Source of the DNA: a bacterium
GTDB lineage: Bacteria > CAIWAD01
DNA length: 64,000 nt
Direction: 5' to 3'
Assembly (NCBI GenBank): GCA_030429345.1
Contig: JAUIFJ010000003.1
Span: 122,629 to 186,628 of the forward strand
The first letter of the stretch is position 1; every line of letters starts with the position of its first letter. Of this stretch, positions 46,059 through 54,829 are shown in pieces. The position numbers were made by a program, and so were the translations under genes. Below the pieces are notes generated by a model that was given only the letters and a program-made list of their open reading frames with translations, was not told where the DNA came from and made no database searches.

Positions 46059-46240
46059 CTGCAGGTTTCACCTGCAGCTGTTTTTTGGTCAGCCCTTGCA
46101 GGGCTGATTTATTTGAAGGGGGACTGGCAGGGGATCAAATGTATGTGATGCAAATCGCCACGATCGCAGACCTCTGCCCGATGGTCTGATTCATCGGACA
46201 CCTTCCAGTCAAACGGCCCTGCAAGGGCCGACCAGAATCA
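46059..46240. mobile_element. MITE-like element, copy B (right end truncated)
   Basis: Starts with CTGCAGGTTTCACCTGCAG and follows copy A closely through GGCCCTGCAAGGGCCGACC, but lacks the right-terminal palindrome. It is joined by GAAT to copy C. A 17-bp-array-like unit precedes it. Confidence 0.75.
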
Positions 46241-46244
46241 GAAT

Positions 46245-46446
46245 CTGCAGGTTTCACCTGCAGCTGTTTTTTGGTCAGCCCTTGCAGGGCTGATTCATTT
46301 GAAGGGGGACTGGCAGGGGACCAAAAGTTTGTGATGCAAATCGCCACGATCGCAGACCTCTGCCCGATGGTCTGATTCATCGGACACCTTCCAGTCAAAC
46401 GGCCCTGCAAGGGCCGACCAGAATCAACTGCATGTGAAACATGCAG
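46245..46446. mobile_element. MITE-like element, copy C
   Basis: 202 bp, complete, from CTGCAGGTTTCACCTGCAG to CTGCATGTGAAACATGCAG. It is nearly identical to copy B and close to copy A. Copies B and C form a head-to-tail pair between the start of the Type ISP gene and the histidine-kinase terminator. Any promoter of the R-M gene must lie in or beside this pair (gap 45925-46540). Confidence 0.8.
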
Positions 46447-46480
46447 CCCCATCAAAACCACCACCCGCGTCCCATTCCAC

Positions 46481-46515
46481 GAAGAGAGAAAACCCCGCAT
46501 CCTGCGGATGCGGGG
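46481..46515 (-). terminator. Intrinsic terminator of the hflK-to-kinase operon
   Basis: CCCCGCATCC (46493-46502) and GGATGCGGGG (46506-46515), followed on the minus strand by TTTTCTCTC. The stem is the same as at 40088-40110. Confidence 0.9.
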
Positions 46516-46540
46516 CCATTGATTTCGTATACGGATCGTC

Positions 46541-48244
46541 TCAGAGCAGCTGGTAGGGAAAACGGATCACGAAGGTGGTCCCTTCCCCCGGCTCGCTCTG
46601 CAGATCCATTTCGGCCTCGTGCTTCTCGACGACCATGCGGACCAGGGTCAGGCCCAGGCCGCTGCCGCGGCCGTCCTCCTTTGTCGAGAAGTAGGGGTCC
46701 CAGACGCGCTTCAGCAGTTCGTCCGGAATGCCGCAGCCCGTGTCGGCGACCTTGAGCTCGAGCCACTCGCTTGTCACACGGGTCTCGATGCGGATCTTGC
46801 CCTCGCCCTTGTCCTCCACCGCGTGCGCGCTGTTGATCACCAGGTTCATCAGCAGCTGCTGGATGTAGTCCTTGTCCCCCTCCAGCAGGGGCAGGCCGTC
46901 CTCCAGTTCCAGGTCGATCTGGAAGCGCTGCCCCGGCGTGATACTCCCGCCCTCCTCGTCGAAGAGGCCGCAGTAGAAGTTCTTGATCCGGCCGCCGGTC
47001 TCCTTCAGCAGCTGGAGCACATCCTCCACCTCCTGGTTCAGGTCGACGGGCTGCTTCTTCATCGAAAGCGGCTTGGACAGGGTGTTCAGGTTGCTGGCAA
47101 TGCGCGAGATGCGGTCGGTCATCTGGTTGATCACCGCCATGTCCTCGCCCAGCTTGTCGCGCAGCTTGGGCTCCTTGGCCAGCTGGAGCTTCATCAGTTC
47201 CAGCCGCCCCTTGACCGGCGTCAGCGCGTTCTTGATCTCGTGGGCGATCGAGCCGGCCATGCGGGCCAGCATGTCGCTCTTCTCCTTCTCCAGCAGCTGC
47301 TGTTCCATGCGCTTCTGCAGCGTCACATCGCTGATCACCAGGCCCTGGCGGCCCTTGCGCATTTCCGAATCCGGCAGCGGGAAGGGGAAGAGGCGGAAGA
47401 CCCGCCCCTGGCGATCGAAATCGAAGCCCGCCTCCTTGCCCGCGCTGCCCGTGAACTGGATGCGGTCCATGATCTTCTGTTCGATGCAGAAGGCGCTGCC
47501 GGTCCATTCCAGGTAGGGATTCTGGTCCAGCAGTTCGTCGCTCAGCCGGTTGCTGAAATGCACATGCCCCTTCTCGTCGATCACCAGCAGCATCACCGGC
47601 ACCGAATCGACGATGCTCTGGTGATAGGCCTGCAGGTCGCGGACTTCCTTGTAGCGGCGGCGCTCCTGGCGGCGCAGATGGATATGCGTCAGAATGATCG
47701 AGCCCAGCTCGCAGAAGACTTCCAGCAGCACCAGCATCTGGTTGGTGAAGACCGAGACCTGGCTCTGGTTGTGGACATAGATCGCGCCGACAATGCGGTC
47801 CTGCAGTTTCAGCGGCACGCAGAGGCTGCTCTTCAGGTCGAGCTTGATCACCGACTTGCGGCTGCTCAGGGACTCGTTGTCCTGGATGTTCTCGTTGCGC
47901 GCGCTGACGCCCGTCTCGAGCACCTGGCGCACAATGGAACTGGAAACCAGCTCGTCCGGATTCTCGTAGGACTTGCCCTTGCGGTCCAGGGCCTGGGCGT
48001 AGCCGTAGCTGCCGTCATCCTGTTCCAGGACGATGGCGCCGAATTCGGCGTCCACCAGGCGGATCGCCGCGCTCAGCAAGCCGGCAAAGACATGGTCCGG
48101 GTCTTCGGCCTGGTTGATCTGGTGCGTGAGTTCAAGAATCTGCTGGAGGTTCTCTTCGGCGAATCCGCTGCCGGATGTCTCCATGCGGCGGGATTCCTCT
48201 TCGAGGTTCTCCAGGCTGTCAAACGAATCAAAGAAGTCTTCCAT
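46541..48244 (-). CDS. Soluble sensor histidine kinase (GAF-PAS-HisKA-HATPase)
   Basis: 567 aa from ATG 48244, with GGAG 7 nt upstream and TGATG overlap with the preceding kinase stop. There is no membrane segment. A GAF domain (about residues 35-190), a coiled-coil linker, a PAS-like domain (about 205-310), HisKA with MAGSIAHEIKNALTP (phospho-His335) and a complete HATPase with N (NLVINSAHAVEDKG), G1 (DTGCGIPDE) and G2 (GRGSGLGLTLVRMVVE) boxes. No receiver domain. Being last in an operon with a PP2C and a Ser/Thr kinase suggests an integrated signalling module. A partner response regulator is not in the window. Confidence 0.9.
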   Translation of the reverse strand: MEDFFDSFDSLENLEEESRRMETSGSGFAEENLQQILELTHQINQAEDPDHVFAGLLSAAIRLVDAEFGAIVLEQDDGSYGYAQALDRKGKSYENPDELVSSSIVRQVLETGVSARNENIQDNESLSSRKSVIKLDLKSSLCVPLKLQDRIVGAIYVHNQSQVSVFTNQMLVLLEVFCELGSIILTHIHLRRQERRRYKEVRDLQAYHQSIVDSVPVMLLVIDEKGHVHFSNRLSDELLDQNPYLEWTGSAFCIEQKIMDRIQFTGSAGKEAGFDFDRQGRVFRLFPFPLPDSEMRKGRQGLVISDVTLQKRMEQQLLEKEKSDMLARMAGSIAHEIKNALTPVKGRLELMKLQLAKEPKLRDKLGEDMAVINQMTDRISRIASNLNTLSKPLSMKKQPVDLNQEVEDVLQLLKETGGRIKNFYCGLFDEEGGSITPGQRFQIDLELEDGLPLLEGDKDYIQQLLMNLVINSAHAVEDKGEGKIRIETRVTSEWLELKVADTGCGIPDELLKRVWDPYFSTKEDGRGSGLGLTLVRMVVEKHEAEMDLQSEPGEGTTFVIRFPYQLL

Positions 48245-51200
48245 CAGCTCCGCCTGCTGCGAATCAGATCCTGGCACTGACTGGCCAGGGCTCGAAGCCT
48301 GCCCGCCAGGGGCATGCTTCCGAGCCAGTTGCGTTGTTCTGTCTTCAGGGTATCGGCTGTCTGCTTCAGCACTTTGATGGCCTTGCCCAATTGTTCCCCA
48401 GCCCGGGCCGCCTCTCCGCGGGCCAGCAGCAGTTGCCCGGCCAGCGTGCCCAGGGCCGCCTGCTGCAGGGGCGCCAGCCCTTTCGCCGGCAGCGACTGCC
48501 GCAGGCGCTCAAGAGCCGCCTCCAGCGGCAGGTCCAGGGCCAGGAGCAGTTCGAGCCGCTGGCGCAGGGGCCACATCACCTTCGGCATGTCCTCCAGCAG
48601 CTGCAGCGACCGGGGATCGATCCCGCCTTCCTTCTGCTTCCGTAGTGTACGAAGCCCGGAGCAGAGCGGATCGTCGTCCATGCTGCTGTCTGCCGCGTCG
48701 ATCGAGCACGGGATGCGCGCGGCAAGCCCCAGGGCCAGCCATTCCTGCAGCAGCTCTTTCGCTTCCAGTTCCTGCAGGGCTTCCAGGTGAGCCACGAAGT
48801 GCTCCTCTTCCGGCAGCCGGCCCAGGTCCCATTCGATGAGCAGCCGGCTGTGAATCGCCTCGCGGCGCGCCAGGGGATCCTGCTGGCGCAGGGCCTCCTC
48901 TTCCATCTCGGCCAGGGATTCCAGGGCTGCGGCCATCTCGCCCTGGCGATACTGCAGCTCCGAAAGGGAATAGAGCACGTTCAGCAGCAGGCGGCGATTT
49001 CCCGTGCGCCGGCAGAGGCCGAGCGCTTCCTGAATCGGTCCTTCAGCGTCCGCGATGCGGGCCTGCAGGTAGAAGGCATAGCCCAGGTTGACCTGGATCT
49101 GTGCCTGGATCTCTTCCAGATGCAGTTCGGAGGCCTCGCGCCCGGCCTGCTGCAGGTCGGCGACCGCCTCCTGCCATTCCCCGCGATTGAGATGCCCGAC
49201 CCCCAGGTTCATGCGCAGCAGGGGACGATGGCTGGGATCCGGCCGGGCCTGGGACTCGTCGAGCAGCGCCTTCCACAGACTTTCCGCCCGCTCCGGCCGC
49301 CCCAGGTGAAAGGCGATGGCGGCAATCAGGTTGGCCTGGTAGCTGATCTGTCGATCCCAGGGCCGCTCGACCTGGCGCAGGATCTGCTCGCTTTCGTCCA
49401 GCAGTTCCAGGGCTTCGGGATTCTCTCCGAGCTGCACCCGCAGGTGCGCCAGCTGGGAGAGCGCGCGCAGCCGCTGCCGGGGGGCCTCCGCGCCGATTTC
49501 CCTCAGAAGCAGTTTCAACACCCGGCGGGCAAGGCGAGGCTTTCCCTGCGCCTGGTAGAGGTGCGCCAGCTGCAGGAGGGCGTTGCGGCGCACGGCGGCA
49601 TCCAGCGCCGGCATGCGGAAGAGCCGGCGAATGCTGCGGTAGGCCTCTTCGGGGCGCGCCTGGTCCAGGTAGGCCTGGATCAGGGTCGTGAAGAACTCGG
49701 CGCTGCCTTCCCGTCCTTCCACGTCCTTGGCGGCCAGGGCCTCGATCAGGCGGCTGCGGTCCTCCGGAAAGGCGCCCTCCGCCTGGCGCAGCAGCTCCCG
49801 CCCGCGTTCCCAGGAGATGGCGGCCGGATCCGCATGGGCCAGGTGCCCGAGTCGCACGGGGACCGGGGCTTCTTCCCGGGCCTCGAACCAGTCGAAGAGG
49901 CGCAGATGCGCCTGCTGGCGCTGTGCCGGAGCCACCAGCTCGCCGATCCCGGGTGCGACGGAAGGCACGCCGTCCCCGCGATCCCGCAGCAGGGCTTCGG
50001 CATGCAGCCGCGGCAGGGCCGGGCGCAGGCCGGATTCCTGCAGGCGATCGATCCACAGGGACTGCCCCGCCAGCGGACTCCAGGCCAGGATCTCTTCCAG
50101 CAGCCGCAGGCTCGCTTCGTCCAGGCCGGCCAGGTCCTCTTCGGCGGCGGCCCCGGGTCGTTTCAGTTCGGCGCGGGCCTGCAGGACACCGTCTTCCAGG
50201 GCCAGGCGTCCGTCGAGCCAGTTGAGGCGCAAGAGGTCCAGGCTGAGATCCAGCCGGCCATGCGTCAGATCCTCGATCTCCGCCAGCAGCCCGGGCGCGG
50301 GATCGATGCCCGGCAGCGCGCGGGCCAGGGTCTCCGAGTAGACCTCCCGCGTCGGCAGGGGCACTTCCACCGAAAGGCCCTCCGCATCCGCAGGGGGCGC
50401 CTGGATCGTCACCAGCAAGTGCTGCAGGCCGCGTTCCCGGCACAGGGCGCGCAGGCTCTGCAGCCAGTCGGGCAGCGCCGCGGGATCCAGCTCCGCGTGT
50501 TGCACATCCAGCACCAGCCCCGCCGGTTCGGCCCCCAGGGCGCGGGGCAGGAAATCGAGCAGCTGGTTGAGCCAGCGCCGCAGGCCCGCGGGATCCGCGG
50601 GAAGACCCTTCGCCGATCGAATGCCCTTGGACAGGGCGCTGCCCGCATCCAGTCCCGGATGCCGGAGCAGCGTGCGCCGCGCCCAGGCCTGCAGGTCCAG
50701 GTCCGGACAATCGATCAGCAGCAGCTGCCGCCCCGCCAGCCGCAACTCCTCCAGCAGACCGATCAGCCGGGCCGACTTGCCGCCCCCGGCCGGGCCGTGC
50801 AGAATGCCGCTCTCGCCCCGGACAAGGGCCTCGGATAGGGCGCGGCTCCAGGCCGCCTCCCCTTCCAGGCGCAGGGTGAGCGGGACCAGCTTGGCGCCTT
50901 CCTGCGGCTGTACGTCCAGCAGGGCGTGCATCACCTGGCGAGGGGCGGGACGCTGCTCCGGCTGCCTGGCCAGGCAGGCCTCGATGAGGGGCAGCAGGCT
51001 CGAGGGGCGGGAAGGCGGACGCTCACCGCTGAGAATCGCCTGCAGGCAGGCCTGGGGATCCTCGGGCCAGGGCAGGCGCCCGTTAAGCATCGCCCAGAGC
51101 AGGACGCCCAGGGACCAGACGTCGGAGTGCGCGTGCACCTGGCCTTCCTGGATGCGCTCCGGAGGCATGGTCATCAGCGTGCCGCTGCGATCCGCCCCGG

Positions 51201-51672
51201 CCTCGCTGAGCTCACGGGCCAGGCCCAGGTCGAGCAGCGAGGCCTGACCGGCGTCGAGCAGCACGTTGCCCGGACTGAGGTCGCCGTGCAGCAGGCCCGC
51301 GGCCTGCAGTTCGCTCAGGCCCTGGGCCAGTTGCAGGCCCGTGCTGGCAATGGCGTCCTCGCTGAAGGGGCCGGGAAGCAGATCCTCCAGGGGCTGGCCG
51401 CCGCGGTGTTCCATCACGATCACGCCGATGCCCTTGCCCGTGGGCAGGAACTCCAGCAGGCGGGGGAAGACCGGCGAGACCAGGCGCCGCATCAGCCGGA
51501 CCTCGTCCAGGAAAAGCCCGGCCATCTGCTCGTCGCGGGCGGCCTTGAGCACGACTCGACGGCCCGTGTAGCTGTCCAGGGCCGAGAAGACCCGCGCCGT
51601 GGTGCCCTCGCCCAGTTCGCGGCGATCCGTGTAGCGGGCATCGGCGGCCCGGATCCAGGGCGCTTCCTTCAT
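48244..51672 (-). CDS. Ser/Thr protein kinase fused to P-loop ATPase and TPR array
   Basis: 1142 aa. Residues about 14-255 are a Hanks-type kinase: glycine loop GEGTTARVF (21-29), Lys43, catalytic loop HGDLSPGNVLL (H129-D131) and DLG in place of DFG (Asp148). The APE motif is PPE. Next is a STAND-like ATPase with P-loop GPAGGGKS (293-300) and a LLIDC Walker B-like strand, then a winged/helical region and a long TPR array (about 640-1060: LIQAYLDQARPEEAYRSI, LAHLYQAQGKPRLARRV, NLGYAFYLQARIADAEGPI). This resembles PknK-type regulators. The catalytic Lys/Asp set is retained, so activity is plausible. It overlaps PP2C (ATGA) and the histidine kinase (TGATG). Confidence 0.9.
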   Translation of the reverse strand: MKEAPWIRAADARYTDRRELGEGTTARVFSALDSYTGRRVVLKAARDEQMAGLFLDEVRLMRRLVSPVFPRLLEFLPTGKGIGVIVMEHRGGQPLEDLLPGPFSEDAIASTGLQLAQGLSELQAAGLLHGDLSPGNVLLDAGQASLLDLGLARELSEAGADRSGTLMTMPPERIQEGQVHAHSDVWSLGVLLWAMLNGRLPWPEDPQACLQAILSGERPPSRPSSLLPLIEACLARQPEQRPAPRQVMHALLDVQPQEGAKLVPLTLRLEGEAAWSRALSEALVRGESGILHGPAGGGKSARLIGLLEELRLAGRQLLLIDCPDLDLQAWARRTLLRHPGLDAGSALSKGIRSAKGLPADPAGLRRWLNQLLDFLPRALGAEPAGLVLDVQHAELDPAALPDWLQSLRALCRERGLQHLLVTIQAPPADAEGLSVEVPLPTREVYSETLARALPGIDPAPGLLAEIEDLTHGRLDLSLDLLRLNWLDGRLALEDGVLQARAELKRPGAAAEEDLAGLDEASLRLLEEILAWSPLAGQSLWIDRLQESGLRPALPRLHAEALLRDRGDGVPSVAPGIGELVAPAQRQQAHLRLFDWFEAREEAPVPVRLGHLAHADPAAISWERGRELLRQAEGAFPEDRSRLIEALAAKDVEGREGSAEFFTTLIQAYLDQARPEEAYRSIRRLFRMPALDAAVRRNALLQLAHLYQAQGKPRLARRVLKLLLREIGAEAPRQRLRALSQLAHLRVQLGENPEALELLDESEQILRQVERPWDRQISYQANLIAAIAFHLGRPERAESLWKALLDESQARPDPSHRPLLRMNLGVGHLNRGEWQEAVADLQQAGREASELHLEEIQAQIQVNLGYAFYLQARIADAEGPIQEALGLCRRTGNRRLLLNVLYSLSELQYRQGEMAAALESLAEMEEEALRQQDPLARREAIHSRLLIEWDLGRLPEEEHFVAHLEALQELEAKELLQEWLALGLAARIPCSIDAADSSMDDDPLCSGLRTLRKQKEGGIDPRSLQLLEDMPKVMWPLRQRLELLLALDLPLEAALERLRQSLPAKGLAPLQQAALGTLAGQLLLARGEAARAGEQLGKAIKVLKQTADTLKTEQRNWLGSMPLAGRLRALASQCQDLIRSRRS

Positions 51673-52475
51673 CGGCGGAGGCGGTCCATGTCGATGACGA
51701 GCAGGCCCAGGTTGTCCGGAGCCCCCAGGCGCGTGGCTTCGGCGACCAGGGCGTCGGCGAAATCGGCGGCGTCGCGGTGGCGCAGGGCGAGCCGAAGGAT
51801 GTCCCTGCGCAGCATGCCGCTGTTCCAGAGGCCGTCGCTGCAGAGCAGCAGGCGGTCCCCGTCCTCCAGCCGGAACTTGCGGTGATCCAGCTCGAGGCCC
51901 ACGGTAATCCCGATGCCCCGTGTGACAATGTGCTTGTGGGGGTGATTGAGGCTTTCCTCTTCGGAAAGCTGCATGCTGCTGACCAGGGTATGGTCACGGC
52001 TGAGCTGGATGATGCGGCTCTCGCGCAGCAGGTAGGCCCGGCTGTCTCCTACATGGAGCAGCATGGCGGCGCGTTTCTGGACCAGCAGGCCGCTCAGGGT
52101 GGTGGCGACGCGTGCCTCGCCCAGCTCCTCCTTCAGCCGGTCGAGCCCCTCCTCCAGGACGGCGGCCATCGCGGCGGGATCCGGCCAGCCGCCTGCCGGC
52201 CAGAGGCACTCGTTCTCCTGGAAGAGACGGCGCAGGAAGAGCGTGCCGGCGGTGGCAGAGGCCCGGTCTCCGTGTGACAGGCCGCCCATGCCGTCGCAGA
52301 CGACGAAGGCCCCGCGGCCGCCGCGGATCTGCCAGGCGCACCAGTCCTCGTTGCGCGGACGCACGGCGCCCCGGTCGAGGCGCAGCTCCACGCCGGGGCC
52401 TGAAGCCTGGCGCGGGCCGGGTTTCAGGGAAACGGAATCGCCCAGTTCGGCGGCAGGCCTTGGTTCCTCACTCAT
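51669..52475 (-). CDS. PP2C-family Ser/Thr phosphatase
   Basis: 268 aa from ATG 52475 (AGAGGAA upstream). Metal-binding and catalytic motifs of bacterial PPM phosphatases: VRPRNEDW (Asp44), VVCDGMGGLSHGD (Asp61), LLHVGDSRAYLL, LLCSDGLWNSGM and APDNLGLLVIDMD. It would reverse phosphorylation by the adjacent kinase. It overlaps Sir2 upstream by 8 nt and the kinase downstream by 4 nt. Confidence 0.93.
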   Translation of the reverse strand: MSEEPRPAAELGDSVSLKPGPRQASGPGVELRLDRGAVRPRNEDWCAWQIRGGRGAFVVCDGMGGLSHGDRASATAGTLFLRRLFQENECLWPAGGWPDPAAMAAVLEEGLDRLKEELGEARVATTLSGLLVQKRAAMLLHVGDSRAYLLRESRIIQLSRDHTLVSSMQLSEEESLNHPHKHIVTRGIGITVGLELDHRKFRLEDGDRLLLCSDGLWNSGMLRRDILRLALRHRDAADFADALVAEATRLGAPDNLGLLVIDMDRLRR

Positions 52476-53235
52476 CGCGTGCTTCCTCTGCTGCGCCCTC
52501 TTCCTCGAGCCGAAGAAAGGCCTTCGCGGCATCCTCGCGCCAGCACAGGTCCATGCCGGGGCTGAGCCCTGTATCACCGGGATTGATCTCGACGGCCAGC
52601 CCGCCCGCCGAACGGACCCGGTCACGCATCTCCTGAATGTAGGGAAAGAGCGCGCTCGTGCCCACGAACAATCCCAGTTCGAAAGGTTGCGCCAGGGCCT
52701 GCTGCAGGCGGGAGACCGCCTTGCCCGGCAGGAACTCGTCGAAGAGCACGACCGGCGGACGGATCACGGCCTTGCAGGTCGCGCAGCGCGGCAGCGGCGG
52801 CAGGGTCTTCCAGTCCGGATCCCGCAGGCGGCGCCCGCAGGAGGGGCAGTCCAGCCAGCGCAGGTGCCCGTGGAGCTCGATGGCGTCGCTGCCCGCGCGG
52901 ACATGCAGGCTGTCGACATTCTGTGTGACAAGCACCAGTCCCGGATTCCGCTCCTGCCAGGCGGCCAGGATCCGGTGGGCCGCGTTGGGTTCGGCCTGCA
53001 GGCCGGCCAGCACCAGCTGGCGGATGTACTTCCAGCAGAGGCCGGGGTCCCTGCGCATGCAGTCCGCGGAAAGGGCCTCTTCGATGCGGATCCCCTCCGG
53101 CAGGTTCTCGTCGCCGTAGAGGCCGCCCAGCCCCCTGTATACGGGAAGTCCGGAAGCCACGCTGATGCCGGCGCCGCTGACGACCAGGATCCGTCCCCCC
53201 CGGCGCAGCACGCGCGTGATCGGGCTCAGCTCCAT
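52468..53235 (-). CDS. Sir2-family NAD-dependent protein deacylase
   Basis: 255 aa from ATG 53235. NAD site VVSGAGISVASGLPVYRG (GAGIS 21-25), TQNVDSLH (about 104-111), catalytic His in ELHGHL (His122), zinc ribbon CPSC...CATC (Cys130, 133, 151, 154), and FVGTSALFPYIQEM. The sequence fits class III/U-type sirtuins (CobB-like). It overlaps the RluA-family gene by 10 nt and PP2C by 8 nt, and could tie acylation state to the kinase/phosphatase module, which is inference. Confidence 0.92.
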   Translation of the reverse strand: MELSPITRVLRRGGRILVVSGAGISVASGLPVYRGLGGLYGDENLPEGIRIEEALSADCMRRDPGLCWKYIRQLVLAGLQAEPNAAHRILAAWQERNPGLVLVTQNVDSLHVRAGSDAIELHGHLRWLDCPSCGRRLRDPDWKTLPPLPRCATCKAVIRPPVVLFDEFLPGKAVSRLQQALAQPFELGLFVGTSALFPYIQEMRDRVRSAGGLAVEINPGDTGLSPGMDLCWREDAAKAFLRLEEEGAAEEARDE

Positions 53236-53930
53236 TCCGCGTCCCCGCCTGCGCCGAAGGAGGGCAGGCCCAGTTCCTCCGGTTCCGGCAAGCGGCGGAA
53301 GTCCAGTCGCTCCCCGCCCACCGGGGCCTCGAAGGCCAGGCGCCAGGACCAGAGCGCGATCCGCCTCTCCGGAAGCGGCGAGGGCGCGCCGTAGCGCAGA
53401 TCTCCGAGCAGCGGGTGCCCCAGGGCCGCCAGCTGAACCCGGATCTGGTGCGGGCGGCCGCTGTGCAGGCGGACCTCGACCTCGCTGCGGTCCTTGTATA
53501 CGGCGAGCACCCGGTAGTCGAGCAGCGCCTCGAGGGCTCCGGGGTGTCCCTGCTCGACCCGTCTCACCGTGTTGCGCCGGCGGTCCTTCAACAGCCAGTG
53601 CCTGGCCGAGCCCTGCGGCGCGCCCGTCCAGGCCCCGTGCACGCAGAGCCGGTAGCGCTTCAGCACGCTGCGCTGCCGGAACTGCCGCGAGAGGCGCTCG
53701 GCGCCCTTGCTGGTGCGGGCGAGCACGATCAGCCCTCCGGCGGGCCGGTCCAGGCGGTGGACCAGGCCCAGGAAGACGCGCCCCGGCTTGTCGTACTTCC
53801 GCGCGATATAGGCCTTGCAGTGATCGAGCAGGCTGGCGTCCCCGCTGCTGTCGCCCTGGCTGGGCAGGCCGAAGGGCTTGAGGACCACCAGGCAATGGTT
53901 GTCCTCGTGGATCACATGGAGGGGTGTCAC
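53226..53930 (-). CDS. RluA-family pseudouridine synthase
   Basis: 234 aa from a GTG at 53930 (GTGA overlap with the methyltransferase stop). The catalytic signature LVHRLDRPAGGLIVLART has the nucleophilic Asp61. RYRLCVHGAW, and LHSGRPHQIRVQLAALGHPLLGDLRYG, are typical of RluA/RluD-type enzymes. No S4 domain is present, so it is the short form that acts on rRNA or tRNA. The exact uridine cannot be told. Confidence 0.92.
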   Translation of the reverse strand: MTPLHVIHEDNHCLVVLKPFGLPSQGDSSGDASLLDHCKAYIARKYDKPGRVFLGLVHRLDRPAGGLIVLARTSKGAERLSRQFRQRSVLKRYRLCVHGAWTGAPQGSARHWLLKDRRRNTVRRVEQGHPGALEALLDYRVLAVYKDRSEVEVRLHSGRPHQIRVQLAALGHPLLGDLRYGAPSPLPERRIALWSWRLAFEAPVGGERLDFRRLPEPEELGLPSFGAGGDAEWS

Positions 53931-54829
53931 GCCTCGTCTTCCAGGCCGGCGCCGGCGCGCAGCACGAGGCTGCAGGGAAGGGAGTAGCGGCGCAGGCCCT
54001 CGCGCGGCTCTTCGCGCAGCAGCAGTTCGCGGGCCTGCAGGGGCAGGTCGAAGCGGTCGCGCAGCAGGTTGGCGATCACGGGAGCCGAGTAGCCCATGGA
54101 ATAGGCGTTGAAGACCAGGAAGAGCGGCGAAGGGGACAAAACGGCGGCCAGGGCTTCCAGCAGGCCGGGCACATGGCTCTCGAAGCGGAAGACCTTGCCC
54201 TTGCGGTCCCTGCCGTAGGCCGGAGGATCGAGCACGGCTCCGTCGTAGACGCGTCCGCGGCGCGCCTCGCGCCGGAGGAAGGCCTCGCAGTCGTCGACGA
54301 TCCAGCGCACCGGCCGCTCCTCCAGGCCGGAGGCGGCCTGGTTGCGCCGCGCCCAGGCGACCACGTCCTTCGAGGCGTCCACATGACACACTTCCGCGCC
54401 TTCCGCCGCCATCGACAGGGTGCCGGCTCCGGTATACGCAAAAAGCGAGAGCAGGCGCGGCGGCCTGCCCTCGCTTCGCATGAAGTCCCGTATACGCCGG
54501 CGCGTCCAGCGCCAGTTGGCCTCCTGCTCCGGGAAGAGGCCCGTGTGCTTGAAGGGCGTCAGCTTGAGCCGCAGGCGCAGATCATCGTGCTGCCAGTCCC
54601 ACTCGGCCCCGCCGCGGCGGATCTCCCAGTGGCTGGTGCCGTAGCGCCGCTCCGGGTCGAAGCGGGCTTCTGCGGCCTGCCACTCGGCTTCCGGCAGCCG
54701 ACGGCTCCAGATGGCCGTCGGATCGGGCCGGCTGAGCAGGCGCCCCGCGAAGCGCTCCAGGCGAAAGCCCCCGCCGCTGTCGAGCAGCGTATACGCAGGC
54801 AGCCGGGCTTCCTCGGGGCGCAGCTGCAC
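53927..54829 (-). CDS. RlmI/RlmK-like SAM-dependent methyltransferase
   Basis: 300 aa from a GTG at 54829 (TAGTG overlap with the hflC stop). The EEHI-like N-terminal half has GTSHWEIRRGGAEWDW and FKHTGLFPEQEANW, as in the SAM-dependent 23S rRNA methyltransferase family. Motif I LLSLFAYTGAGTLSMAAEGA, acidic strand VCHVDASK, and the substrate motif VLDPPAYGR are present. The PUA domain of RlmI is missing. The likely role is rRNA (cytosine or guanine) methylation, substrate unproven. Confidence 0.85.
   Translation of the reverse strand: MQLRPEEARLPAYTLLDSGGGFRLERFAGRLLSRPDPTAIWSRRLPEAEWQAAEARFDPERRYGTSHWEIRRGGAEWDWQHDDLRLRLKLTPFKHTGLFPEQEANWRWTRRRIRDFMRSEGRPPRLLSLFAYTGAGTLSMAAEGAEVCHVDASKDVVAWARRNQAASGLEERPVRWIVDDCEAFLRREARRGRVYDGAVLDPPAYGRDRKGKVFRFESHVPGLLEALAAVLSPSPLFLVFNAYSMGYSAPVIANLLRDRFDLPLQARELLLREEPREGLRRYSLPCSLVLRAGAGLEDEA

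Noticed and set aside
48787-50838. Plus-strand open frame of 683 codons
   Set aside because: Antisense to the kinase-ATPase-TPR gene; Gln/Gly/Leu-rich shadow without motifs.
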